A stretch of DNA of 64,000 nt from Pterois miles (taxonomy: Eukaryota > Chordata > Actinopteri > Perciformes > Scorpaenidae). Below, piece after piece: positions 38,428 through 52,300 of the stretch. The notes under the pieces are model-generated. The model had not been told where the DNA came from. It saw only the letters and a program-made list of their open reading frames with translations, and ran no database searches. The first letter of the stretch is position 1. Every line of letters begins with the position of its first letter. Where the stretch lies: contig CAMQGK010000058.1 of the NCBI GenBank assembly GCA_947000775.1, positions 2,300,001 through 2,364,000 of the forward strand, given 5' to 3'. Position numbers and translations under genes: made by a program.

Positions 38428-41400
38428 GTGAGTGTTTCGGAGTCTGGTAGCCGGGGGGGAGCGCTCTGAAGGCGCACGGAGGGCGGAGAGGAGCCCGCTG
38501 CCTCCAAAACTACCACAGTCCATATGTCAAGATGATTTCAGATCAATTACAATCCACTGTGAAAGTTGCCCGCCAGTGAAGTTACAATTAGCTTCCACTT
38601 CATAATGAACAGATTGTGATATGATTCCCACGTGGTGTGAAAACAGTTTGGTCTGGTTACACAGCCCCGTCTCAACTTTCTCCAGCGCTTCTTGTCTCAT
38701 GAATCTCCCTTCATGTAGCTTCACCTTTCATTTGTCTCACAGCAGACCTCATAAGCTCTACACTTTCCTTTTGTGATTAATACGTATGTATGGACATTTT
38801 TATGATATTTTCAGACATTTTAGTGTTAATGAGTCATTATCTGCAGATTAATCCACAGTGGAAATAATCATTACAGCCTTAGTAAAACATAATTAAGTAC
38901 CACTGGTTTCTGGCTGTTTGACACAATCTATTAGTTTTTGACTACACACCATTTAAAAAAAAAATCAAGCTTGTGTTAAATGTTTTACATTCCTTATTTA
39001 TATTTGATATTTAAATGAGTCTTGCTCAGTTATTGTATATACACCTGTACAAAATGGCTAGGCCTATACATTTAAAATGCTCTGAACTCTGTATATGACT
39101 ACGACTTGAGGAAAAGCTTTGTGCATGCTGTACGGTAGGTAGTCTATATGCAGCCAGAGCCTGTATTTCTGTTCTTTTAGTGACATGGTCATCTACAAAC
39201 TTGCAGCTAGACTCACTGGACTTTGACTAATTCTAATGACATTTAACTCTGAATGTATGACTCATGCCATGAAAGGTCTCTGTGTCGCGGGTGTCGGATC
39301 AGTGTGTACTCGGGATGACTAATGTTCTGTGGAAGGAGATGTGGTCTGTGTCGCCCACTTGCTGACCTCAGAAGCCAGAAAGCAGACGACTGAAACCCTC
39401 CTGCTCTCCGTCGTGTGTGTAGACACCTACATGCTGATCCTGTGCACAGCTGCTCTGCAGTGAAACAAATGCATATTCTCAAGCACACAAGCTATGACCT
39501 TTCCATGTAGGCTACTTACACAGTCACCCCACACTCCCATTCTCCAGCTCTATTCGTCTCTGTCTTCCTTTTGCTGTTTATCTGTTTATCACCTCGCTCT
39601 CCGCCTCGCTCGCTTTTGTCACACCTCGCGCTTAACTCCCCATAAATTGCGCCGATCGCCGCCAGCAGCACCCCAGACACGCATGCGGACCACTGCCAAG
39701 GCGACTGTGTGCTCGTACGTGTTTCGAGCTCTATCAGCGACTGTGAGCGAACACTCCAGGAGACAAGGAGATTAATGACTCTCAACGAACACAAGCACCT
39801 CCTCTAAATCTCAGGTGCTCCCTCTGAGCAGAGTCAGGATTAGTGGTGTCTTAAACCTGCCGATGATCTGAGTTTATCAGTCGTGCAGTGAATGAGCTTT
39901 CACCTCTCTAACCCAATCCCACATCTTCGTTTTTGGGTAGGTGTGAATATGAATGGCAGAGGTGGGATTGTACTGAAGGTTGGTGTAATTAATGGGATCC
40001 TCTTCTCCCAGCGCTCTCCTTTTGACCCTGAGGCCGACCTCACACAACTGTCCTTTAAGAGTTTCACTTCGTTCACTTGAAAATACAAAGCACTTTGTAA
40101 GATATGCATTGAATGCATTGGTCAGGTTTGGGCCAGCGAGTGCTTTAGTTAAAGCATGCTGATGTCTTAAAACCTCTAAAATCAGATTTTAGGTTTGCAT
40201 CCAAAGTGAATTAGTGTCTGAGGAAATGATTTATTTTCATGTCCGTGATCTGACAAAAGGAGCTAGAACAATTTTAAAAACTCAAAAAGTGGATCCTGCT
40301 TTGGTTCCTGATGAGGTAGGAAATACATAGAACCAGCTCCACACAATGTTTTTGGTCTTGTACCACAGTGAAGAGACAGATAAAGAGACAATAATGATGC
40401 AAAACTGTGAAACGCAAACTAAACCTTCAACAGGACAACTGCTCATACTCAATACCAACACTCCCTTAAGTGACGACATCAGACGCAGTGTGAAAAACAA
40501 TACACTTTTTTCCTGGTGTTGATCAAAACGTGAACTTTTCCTCTGAATTTCAGCTTGATGAAATCATGAAATCATATATTTACTTCTCAAATTGTAATGT
40601 CCATGAAACATAAAATATGAACTCAGAACTAAATTCAAATGATTTAATCTTGCTTGTTGAGATGAAAACGAGGTGTTAGTTTGGTCACTGGTCAGTCGGC
40701 GTGTTAGCCTTGTTCCAGGATTTCTCTCACTCTTGCTTTTCTTTGGCAAACATGACTGTACTGTGAGTTTACTGACAAGACATTGCAAGATTTCAGGGTA
40801 TTTATCGAGACAATGCAGTTGAGGAATGTCGGCAACATGTGATGTTGTGTTAGCATTTGGAAACTGGTCAGAAATCTGGTGTGAAGGAGGCCAACCTTGC
40901 TGTTGTGTGTTATTATTCTCTGGCTGATTATTGCCATTAACCTGAACTTCAACATGGCATTCGTTATTTTCAGTACAGTCGGGCTGTCCAGCTATTTTAC
41001 ATGATGTATTTGCTGGCAGAGCTGAGGTTGATCAGTAGAATGAGGGGAAGCATTCAGTGCATCGAAATGGGATGAGAAATATGGCCGAGGCCAAAATAAA
41101 TTTGCATTTTAAAATGGGCTGATTTGAAATAGATTGTGTGTTTTTCATTTTGGTCCATTGTAATGCTAATGCAGGGCTCCTGACTAACTTTTTACATTGG
41201 CTGCACTGGGCTGCACCAGCACATGAGTGCACCCACTATTTTTCTCCATGTCTTTTGGCACTGCAATAACACATTTTAAGCATAACCTATTTTTCAGTTC
41301 CCATACACACATGGGTAATTTCTGAACACCTTACGTAAATTCCTGTTAACAGGAATAAAGGTGCAGATTAACAGTTTCCGAGTTGGATGAGTCGACCTCC

Positions 41401-43325
41401 GGGGACCAGGGAGGCAGGTGGTGGACTTAATGATATGGGTTTGGGGACAGCTGTAACAGACACTCCAACATTTTTCTTGACAAATTTGCAATCAATAGTT
41501 TTTCATGTTTAATTACCGGTATGTTTTATGGTTGTGATGTCGCTCGAGGAGGAATACAGCGCGGTTTCACACGTACACGCACATATACAGACCTGCTAAA
41601 TGTCAGGTGCACCGGTGTGACCAATCAAAATGTTTAGTCGCACTTGACAGATTTTTCACACTCTGGAGCCCTGTAATGTATGAACAGCCTTGACACTGCT
41701 TCTGTTTTAATCCACCAAGAGAATTGTGTAATGGATAAAAAGGTTGATGAAAGTCTTTTATCATGCACTTCATTGTGTGCGTAATGTCTCCGTTTTTAAA
41801 GGAAGTTGAGGGAAAATGAGTTTTCTTTTATGCACAGTGCCTGAAGCATTTAGTGATGGTCCAAACTGCCTCCCTGTCCTGTTTATGACAAGTCTTTTTA
41901 TAACAGCACACGCAAAAGAAAACACATGATAGCAAAGATTACGAGCACTTCAGAGCTACCGTCACTTTTAATATTTCAGGAATGTTTGAGTCACTTTCCA
42001 AAGAAATTGCACAGCACAACAGTTTTCAGGCGTTAATAGATTCCACTTCAGTGAAAATGTGATTTCATGGCCTCTTTCCCACAAGACTGTGAGACCAGCA
42101 CCAGGACTCTGTCCTCATCACTGCACAGATTAGCTCCAGCCACGGTCCAGTGTGGCTATTAGCTATAAAACATCTGGGTCCCCTCTCTAGAACATAAAAC
42201 TGTCACAATCACAATTATGGAAAACCATGACTGAGGCTTTCAAGACCAAATATGACAAGATTTTTAAGCCGACAGTGGTCATAGATGATATTTAGTATCC
42301 TTAATGATGTTTTGGCAAGTTGGCTTTATTACAGCACATCTTTATTATCTGATGCAGTGAAGAGAAACCTAAAAGATGAGAGAGAGGGATGCCTAAGGTC
42401 TCATACCAAGTGAGGAGGTGGAACATGTTCACTATTTACAGTCGGGGTCAGAAGTTTCCATCCACTGATAAGGGATATGGTTTCTTTTGCCCAGGTAAGC
42501 ATCGCACCCACACCGACCATCCACATAAAAGAAGATGTGATTCATCAAACCAGGCTACCATCTTCTGTTGCTCCGTAGTCCAGTTCTGATGCTCACATGC
42601 TCATTGTAGCCGCTTACAGTGGTGGACCCGGATCAGTGTGGGCACCCTGCCTGGTCTGCAGCTACGCAGCCCCATTGGGCCATTCCACAAGCTTAATTCA
42701 ATCTCAATTTAGCCACCCTAACACCACTTTTAATGTGTGTTTAGGGTCATCGTCCTGTTTAAACACCCACATGCAATCCAGTATTTAACTGTCCAACTGA
42801 CGGTTTCATGTTGTCCTGAAGAAGTCTGAGGTTGTCTTCCTTTTTCATTATTACATCCACTTTCTGCGATGCACCACAGCAAATGAGCCTCAGAGCACGA
42901 TACCTCCATCATACTTGACAGTGTTCTCAGGGCTGAGTGCTTCGCTTATTTTTCTCTGGTGTGCTTAGTGTAGTGTACTCTTCATAAAAAGTTCAAATCG
43001 CACAACTTGACAATGATTCTTTTGGCCATTTCATCCCTTTATTAAAATATCAGAAAACATCAGAGATGCTTTGTAAAGTGTCATTAAGTCATCTGCTGAC
43101 CTTCAATGAGACCAGAAGACAATGCCACGTCAATGAAGCTTGCCCTACACACTCTGTCTCCCTGAGCTAATGGATCCAAACCTCCTGCTGACACTGTTAA
43201 TTATAGTCACATTCTAATGGAGTAATCAGAGGTCAGAGCAGAGGTCAAACAAACATTTAGTGTGAAGATGATACAGGTTTATTCAATTCTCTTCACCACA
43301 ATGAATTTGAAAATACCAATATTAA

Positions 43326-43392
<67 letters not shown>

Positions 43393-46300
43393 CATCTTGA
43401 AACTATAGTTGATGATGAGGTTGGGGAGAATGGGATGGAAAGTTTTAGCAAGGCTACAAACTGATAACCTGCCCGACCTCTAGAGAAATGTATATTATGG
43501 TCATTTACTGCTAATACTGGCAATAAAGCTCGTACACAGTGCCTCTTTAATAAAAACATATGTCTTGTGTTATGTGTCTGCCCTCCAGCAACTATTGATG
43601 AACCCACTTACAGTCTCTTAGGAGGCGTGGGTAATTGCCTGACTCATGGCCTTTGTCATCAGTGGAGTGTATTGGAGCAAGTGTCTCTTAATGAAGTCAT
43701 CAGCCTTTGACTAGCCAACCTTCCCAGGGCGTGTTGTGCAGAGAGATAGGTAGTGATCAGATAGATGGTGTTACTTGGAAGACTTGAGCTGTCTTCAGAT
43801 GAAATTTATGCCTTGCTCAATGTGACGTAGGGTGCAGAGGATAGTACAGGTAGCGTGCAGAGGCAAAGCAAAGCGTAGGTATACGTCATCAAAAAGGGAC
43901 TATGTCAGTTACACTCTGAAAGGTCAGAGGCATCCAAGGTCAAAGCTGAAATGATCTGAACTTTTCAGATGTGCGCCGAGCCAAGGGTTGCACTTCTGCC
44001 TAGCGCCACCGCTCTCGCCACAGGAAAACAAAGGCACAGCCAGCACAGCGAGTGGCTTTAGCTCTGATGATGAGTGGGAGTGGCTTTAGTGGTGAAAGCG
44101 TCTGAAAGGCCAGTTGAAGAATAAGAAATGAATGCAGTAATAGATGCATTGTGAATTTCATTTGAAGACAAAGAACAGTAGATAGCTGTAGGGTGATACA
44201 GTATATAAGCTGTGAAAGCAGTTAAGATCAGTCAATTGTCTCTTCTTTTGCAGGTTTTGAGTTTAACACACTAAAACTGTGGAAGCATTTATATTTTTTA
44301 TCATCAGTATTGAATGCTTTTATTGAGCCTTTCATGTCCTTTAAGTCATCGTAGTATATCTGATACAAAAAGATATGAGACGCACTTTCCACCTCTCCCT
44401 AAACGCCGGGCTAACGCGGTTATTCTCCTCATGGATTTTTTTTTGGTCTAACAACCTCAATAACCAGAGGAAGAATATTATTAGCCAATTATGCATCTTA
44501 AAGGGGACATATCATGCTCATTTTCAGGGTCTGCTTGTATTTTGGGTTTCTAGTTTACATCATTTTTCAACTGTCTGGATTCACTCTCTGTCCCTGTCCC
44601 TCTGTTTCTGCTCTGATTGACTTAATGTTGGTTTATAGTCTAATGAGCCACAGGAGGGGTAGTCAAATGTGAACGGCTTGTTGAATCACATGTTTTCTGA
44701 TCTTCTTAACAGATTCTGCATTCATATCAATGAGGATTTAAGTCTTGGCCTAATGTCCACTGACTACACCAGAGCCCCAGAAATATGGCCAACTGACCCC
44801 AGAGGCTTATTGTCATCAGACCGATAGCCGATGGTTTCCGAGGTTTTTGTTCTCTAGGCAGACCACAAAACACGGACTGGGTTGTCTTATTTCACAGTCT
44901 GTGGATTAGTAGGTTGGTGGGATTGGCACAAGCATGATATGTTCCATGTAAGATATATCGCTAAGTGATATCTAACATATGATTCAGTGCCATGTTTTTC
45001 ATATACACAGATGTCTTTAATTTTGGTTTTGGTTCTTCATATATACACTCACCCTCTCCCTGTTTTAATCCTTTATTTTATGTTGTGTCCTCTGATTCCT
45101 TTTCTTCTTCACTCGCACTCTGTTTTACTGCTTTATCTTTTCCTCTCTACATTTACTTCTGTTCAACAGTCCACAGGGCAATAACTATGGAGGATATAAT
45201 GATTCCCTGTTAATGATAGAAGCAGATAGGTGAGCAGTAAGATGGCCGGCAGTCCTCCCATTGATCTGACTAATTATGGTGTGATCACCACCCAGAGAGC
45301 GGAGGGAACATGGAGGGCACAGCAGGGTCGGAACAAACCTCCTCCATCAGCTGGAGCTGGTTGTGGAGGCTGCGCTCATCTTAAAGTCATGTCACAGTGA
45401 AACATACAGTCACAGCCGACGTGATGCCACAGCCTTGCTTTAAGAAAAACAGCTGCGTTATCAGTCGCTGCAGTACACTGCTGATATTGTCTTTTTATTG
45501 GATATCGGTCCATCAGTGCCATTAAACTCTGGTATGATTGATGAATGCAGCTACCGAAAAACAGTCTGAAAAACCTATAATTTGACACATTTCGGTTTAT
45601 ATTCACCTACTGAGTAATGTCTTATAAGTCATTGTGTATTTAAAGGGAGTTGTGTCGGCGAAAGGCCCTGATCCTCGTTCCTTGAAATGTATGTGCATGA
45701 ACCACAGTGCGTCACACATAGCCAGGTCAAGTTGCAGTTGCAGATTGCTGATCATCGAAGAGCCATATCGGTTTTCCACCACTGTCCCGATAACTTATTT
45801 CAATCTTCCCAAAGTCGTTGTACAGCGTCAGTATTGGGCAGCAGTGGTACTAGTAGTTTAACTACATTTCTCAGTAGTGTGGTGGTATCAAATGAGAATC
45901 AAATGCTTCTCAGTAGCTTAGCTCTTCGCTTAGCAGTCCTGTCTCACCTCATTCACTGGAGGAGCTCAGGCGTGCGACGTACTGCTAAAACGAAGCAAAA
46001 CACGCCGGTGGGCAGCACAGTGCTGCTTGGCTAAATTACACAACTAACAACTAACATTAATATTGTGATATGTTCAAGCTCTGTTCAGTAAAAATGAATA
46101 TTGGGAAAAGGTAAACTATAATGTTATCATGATGTGTTCAAATGTAATCTTGTAAAATGCAGGTTTTGGCGAGAAAATCAAATTAATACAGCTGTTTGAA
46201 GCAGATGTTTTCATGGTAATTTAAAATAGATAAAAGGAAATTATGACCTGTTTAACATTAACACTACCTCTACACAACTTATAATGTATAATTTAAACTA

Positions 46301-49300
46301 TTAAAACCACAAATTTCTTAATCAAAGCAAATATTTGAGTGAGTTTTGTGTGAGAGTTTTGAGCTCTCACACAAAAACTTGGACAGTATAATCCAAGTTC
46401 ATCTAGTTCATCCAAGTTTATCTAGTCGTATACTCGCTACTTGGCAAAGGCATGCATGCATTTTTGCCAGAACTGTACTGTTTAAAACACTTCATCACTA
46501 CTGTCTCATGGTTGCACAAGTGCTGTTTTTTTTTTTTGTTGTTTTGTTTTTTTTTTGATTGCCCGTTCACCATGGAGGCCTTCAAGAATTCAAGGTAACA
46601 CATAGTGAGTAATTTATATACAAATGGTCTTTTCGTGGGTGTATTCTTTTGAAGAAGTCACAAGAGAGTACAGTAAGCATCAGTAATACATGAGCATAAT
46701 ATTTCGCTGTAGGACTTTAACCATAAAAGACCTTGCAGTGTAGATGTTGCACAAACACTTCTTTACGTATGGTCCAATCGTCAAAATGCCCCCACAACAC
46801 ACATATACAAGCATACATGAGGCAACCGTGTATTCACAGAATACTGTACATGTCATGTACTGTCTGCACAAAAGCCGTCTCACAGTAAATCCACAGGACA
46901 CATGGACAAAAGCAAAAGCACTTAGTCAAACAAGCAGAGGACGCTTTTATTCTGGTGTCTGTATGACTGAGGTTCCTCCAGCACCACTGTGCCATTAGAT
47001 GTGAATATGTCCCCAGGCACCTACACCCTCCATCATCCCTGTGTGCCTCATGTATACAGTCATCCCACTCCTCCACACACAGAGAGAAGGAAGGAGGAGA
47101 AGCCTGGCATAGGACATCATCTAGTTTCTGGATCATAAGTCTTTGCTCTGCCCCTCCACTCCTTCTTTAATACACTTTCCTTACTTATTATGCCTCCCTT
47201 CTTCATCCCACTTCCCGCTCCCTCCTTACTTTCTGTTTCGGTTTTATAAAGTCATCTCCCTCATGCCACCGTGTTTCTTCTCCTCTCTCCTCCCCCTCCT
47301 CATGTCACATGGCTGAAAACATGCAGTACGATTAAACTTGGCTGCGTCGGGGCCATGGCGAGATGCAGCACCGGCAGACGGAGCTCAGCAGAGTTCAACT
47401 GTGATGTATAATTCATGTCTTAAAACTCTCCAACACACGTTACTGTTATATGGTTTGTGCTAAAGCTTATCAGATACAACCACTTTGGCCTGAGGTGCAT
47501 GTCGAGCCTTCGCTGTGGATGTGAAGAAACTCCTCAAGAGCCGGAGGGAGAATTAATGTGTGTGTGTGTGTGTGTGTACATTATGTAAATGGTAAATGGA
47601 CTTTATGCATTGTATTTAAATGCATTTCTATGTATTTACATATCAACTTTTTAGTCTTCCAACCATTCAAAGCGCTTTACATTACATATTACCATTCATA
47701 TATTATATACCCATTCACACACACATTCACCCACACCGGTGGCGGAGGCTGCCATGCAGGGTGCCAACCTGCCCATCAGGATCTAATTTAAATACTCATT
47801 CAGACACTGGTGGCGCAGCTTTCAGGAGCAGTTTGGAGTTCAGTGTGTTACCCAAGGACACTTTGTAATGTGGACCGGAGCATCCTTTGCTGTTGGTTGA
47901 TAACACTAATAAGGGGCAGATATCAGACCGATGATAAACCTGCTGTGGCAACAACTGAAGATTCATTAACAGTTAATGCGGCCCAGTCACAACAGTATTG
48001 CAGTCCAGTTAATTCTAATGGGATCTCTGCCATTAGTGGATTTCCTTTTAGGGACGAAGGAAATTCTCACAGATTTTCACATTGAGATCAACTTGGGTGA
48101 ACTTTACGTCTTTGACTAACAGCCGTTTTGACCGTGCTGACTGTCGCTGTGACACCATGTACAGTGAAATCGCAAGATGAGACTTTTTCCATAAGCAGCA
48201 GTGCAGTAAAATTGCATGATGAGACATTTTCCGTTTGCTCTATAGGTTCAGTCGTGTTTGCTCAGGATGCTGCAGGAGCTTCTCCTCTGCAAACCGTGAC
48301 ATGTTTTGACATTCCTTTTTCTCTCAGGATAGCATGTGGAATTACTGAAAGTCAAGCCGATAGATCAGAAATGATTGTGTTTACTTCTTCGTGCCCTCCC
48401 TTCTCCTCCTCCTCCTCTCCCATCATCCATGTGGGGAGGGGAGTTTTCAAGGGAAGCACCGCTGCTGCTGCACGTGCCGCCTAATATTTAATTACTTAGA
48501 GTGTCGTAGCAGGCAGGCATAGAGGCTACAGCATCAACACAGCAATTCCATTTCACCGCAGCCCCCCTGAGATTCAGCCCGGTGTGCATATAGAAAACGT
48601 GTTGTGTGCGTGTGTATATGTGTGTCTATGTGTGTGTAGGTGTGTGTAGCCTATTTTTTCTGCATGCTGCTCCACACTCTGGAGTCTGTCTGTGTATCTG
48701 TGTGTGCAGATGGCAGGAATGCCAGGTCGGAGTGAGTGGGAGGACAGTGATTATAAGCCTTGCTGTTTCTCTATAAGTGTGTGTGTGTGTGTGTCTGTGG
48801 CCTACATCTTTTATGGTGTGTGTGTTATTAGTATGTGGGTGTTTTAACAGGAGACATCTGTACGTGACTACAAAACAAAATATTACACACGACAGCTGAT
48901 TGGACTGATCTTGTGCCAGTTACACTGAACAATGAAGAGTCTGGGTATTATTATTAAGGGAATACTGTATAAACTACTGCATAATGATACTGCATCTGTT
49001 GTGAGTCATTTTCAAAAGAGGATAAAATTGTTTTGCCCTGTTAGTCTACAAACTAGCGCTGTCCCAAATACCATTCTCTGGGCTTCAGAGCTTCAGTGAG
49101 GAATATTTGAAGCTATTCAAAGCTTTACAGCACAGCTCAGCACACTGACATGTTCTTCTCAAGCCGCCAGGAAGAGCGCCGGTCGTCGATGCCAATTTTG
49201 GTAGTGGCCAAAGGGTGCAACAACTTCTGACTTACACTGGGAAAGAGGCATCAGTAACTCAGCGGATATTTTTTTTTTCAGTGACTCAACTTCCCAGTAT

Positions 49301-52300
49301 GAACACTTGAATAACCGTTATATCTTTGCTGTGAGCCACACAGCATGTGGAAACCATAAGCCCTCAAATGTCCACTAACGTGCAGCCGAGCTGCTCATGT
49401 GTGGCTGCTCTAACCTGTTAACATGGACTCCAAAGTAAAAACCAAGAGGTTCCACATTGCACACAGGCTGCTCATGCATGCAGTGTGGCCTGGACATAAG
49501 ACTCGGCCGCAGCGTCTAAATGTTTTTTTTTTTTACAGAGCCGAATGAACAGAAAAAAACTACACCGTCTTGCTGTCATTTCTGGCCACACTGCCTCTGT
49601 CCTCTCGTCTGCTTTCTGTTTCGGAGCTCTGGTGTGGGAACATTTTGGGTTGAGTGAGAGGAGAACCCGTAAACGAAGAGTCGGTATGTCGACTTCGTTT
49701 AAAGACAGTGGAAACAAAAAGTGTCAATACATGTTGGGCCAATTGTTTTTGGTCCATTTTATTTATTGATTTGGTTGTGTGGTTTTATATTACTTATGTT
49801 TTTCTTATTCAGGATATTTTGATATTTTTTCACATTCCAATGTCTGAATATTCTTAAGTATTAAAAGTTCATGGATCTTTGAAAGGGTGCACTTTTTATA
49901 GAATTATTATGCGATTATATTAACATTTTATCTGTGGTACCAAATGGTCCTAAGATGACAATATTGTTTATTGTAATTATTTCCAAGAAAAGCGGTTGTC
50001 ATGACAGGCCTACTTGTGGTTTTAGAAGGCTAATCACAGTTATTTGAGGCTGTTGCCCCTTTTACACACAACTCCCTGGGAAGGCTTTAGCACTACGGGA
50101 TACAGGGCTGGTCCTAGACCAGTGCAGAGTACAGGACATTACATTTTGTGTCCACCAACTTTGAAAATGAATGTACTCATGGTTGCATAGGTTGCTTTGG
50201 ACAAAACTTCCACTAAATCTCTAAATCTAGGTCTAATCTAAACTGTAATTTAGTTTATAAAGGTTCATTTTGATGTTTTAGAAATCTGGTGATATCTGGC
50301 TAAAGCCTGACAGCAGCGTGAGGAGAGAGTTAGTTGAGGAGCATGTGTAGTATAATGTTTAACATTATGTATACAAGATGTAGTTCATATCATATACAGT
50401 ATACATACACTAGAGAGTCTGCTACATAAATTTTATACACAGCCCGCCAGTTCCAGCCAATATATCATGTATTCACGCCTACATTTATTTCCTGGCTTTA
50501 TGGCTGCACATGCAATGTCACAGTCTCCTATGGGGCCTATCAGCAGGAGACAAGCTGTGGCTTCCAAGCTGTTTCCCAGTGCTCCAGTCACTCTATAAGA
50601 ACACTCTGTTACAGAGTATGAGCTTAGGACACAGTTTGCTGTGGTGGTGTAATCTTTTGACTTGCAGCATGTAATGACAGCCACCCATGAAGAGGCCTCG
50701 CAGATAAAAAAGCTGGGACAGACTGTTCGTGTGGAGAGAATCTTGACTCTTTGTGAGACACTTGTATTGTTTATTGACGAGCAGTGGTGCAGCAGGGCTC
50801 AGGGTTAACTGCTGCACTCGTTCTGTCTCTACAGAGCAGCCAGAGCATTTGGAGAATATCTGTCCAATACCAATCCAGAGAGCCGCAACGGAGCAGGTAG
50901 GTGAAACACCCAAAACTGAACATCAGCAAGGGACACCAAAACCACCAGCCACTACAGCCACATTGTAGTAGCACTTTTCTGCCTATTTCTCCAGCTTGAT
51001 GCCGTAGTATCCTGTATATTATCGACAAAGCACGCTAAGCTGGACAGAAAATTTCAAATATACTGAATGCTATAGTGTTATAGTAGTATAGTAAATTAAG
51101 TGAACAACTGTTTGTCTTCTCAACAGCAGACTAACATCAGGAACAAAACTCTTCTTCATTGTCTCATCTGATGGCTGGACTTCTGATCTAAAAGAAAAGT
51201 GACACTGAGTTATTTAAAAAGAATTAATAAATAAAAACTAATCATCAACATAAAGGTCAGCATCAGGTCAGCAGCACTAGAGCTTTTTAAACTACAGTAA
51301 CATAAACTAGGCAGCACCATATGAGGAAAATCTGCCATGAGCAACAACACTGATCAATACTGAGATGATGACATGACTTATGATAAATTCATATTGAAGT
51401 GTTCATATTAGCTCTACTGATGTCAGCCTGGTTGGTTTAAAGTCAGAACCAGATCAGAATTTAATATTTAAATCCAACTATGACACATGTTGTTTCTAGA
51501 GCAGCAACAGTAATGTTGACAACAGCAGAGTCACCATAGAAACTCATTAATATCTGACTGGAGACAATCTGACAGATCAATAAAATCAATCAGATTCCTG
51601 AGTGAAGTTTATAAAGACTGAAGAACACAAACATCAGTCAGCATCAGTCCTTCCTCCTGTCCTCCGTCCTCCTGTCCTCCGTCCTCCTGTCCTCTGTCCT
51701 CCTGTCCTCATCTTTCTGCTGATGTGAACCACTACAGGTCCTGCTGGTAGAGAGGAGGAGCTGCTTTGTCTCAGCCAGCTGATGAGTTTACTACTGAGAT
51801 ACATGACAAACTAACCCAGTCAGACTACAGAGCCTACTGCCAGCTTTAGTTTACTACTAAGATACATGACAAACTAACCTAACAGTCAGACTACAGAGCC
51901 TACTGCCAGCTTTAGTTTACTACTAAGATACATGACAAACTAACCTAACAGACTACAGAGCCTACTGCCAGCTTTAGTTTACTACTAAGATACATGACAA
52001 ACTAACCTAACAGTCAGACTACAGAGCCTACTGCCAGCTTTAGTTTACTACTAAGATACATGACAAACTAACCTAAACAGTCAGACTACAGAGTCTACTG
52101 CCAGCTTTAGTTTACTACTAAGATACATGACAAACTAACCTAACAGTCAGACTACAGAGTCTACTGCCAGCTTTAGTTTACTACTAAGATACATGACAAA
52201 CTAACCTAACAGACTACAGAGCCTACTGCCAGCTTTAGTTTACTACTAAGATACATGACAAACTAACCTAACAGTCAGACTACAGAGCCTACTGCCAGCT

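Larger units (their letters stand above)
38428..50834 (+). other. nsmf: nsmf intron 1 (12.4 kb)
   Basis: Large first intron from gtgagt to ctctacag. It contains the hAT element at 41172, the Tc1 relic at 42430, several microsatellites, repeat fragments and the candidate cassette exon at 45170. A conserved regulatory element would be expected in a neuronal gene's first intron, but I cannot identify one from a single genome. Confidence 0.8.

Noticed and set aside
45242..45397. Small ORF starting MAGSPPIDLTNYG just after the candidate cassette exon
   Set aside because: No homologue known, no evidence of a separate transcript, and length is within chance for this composition.
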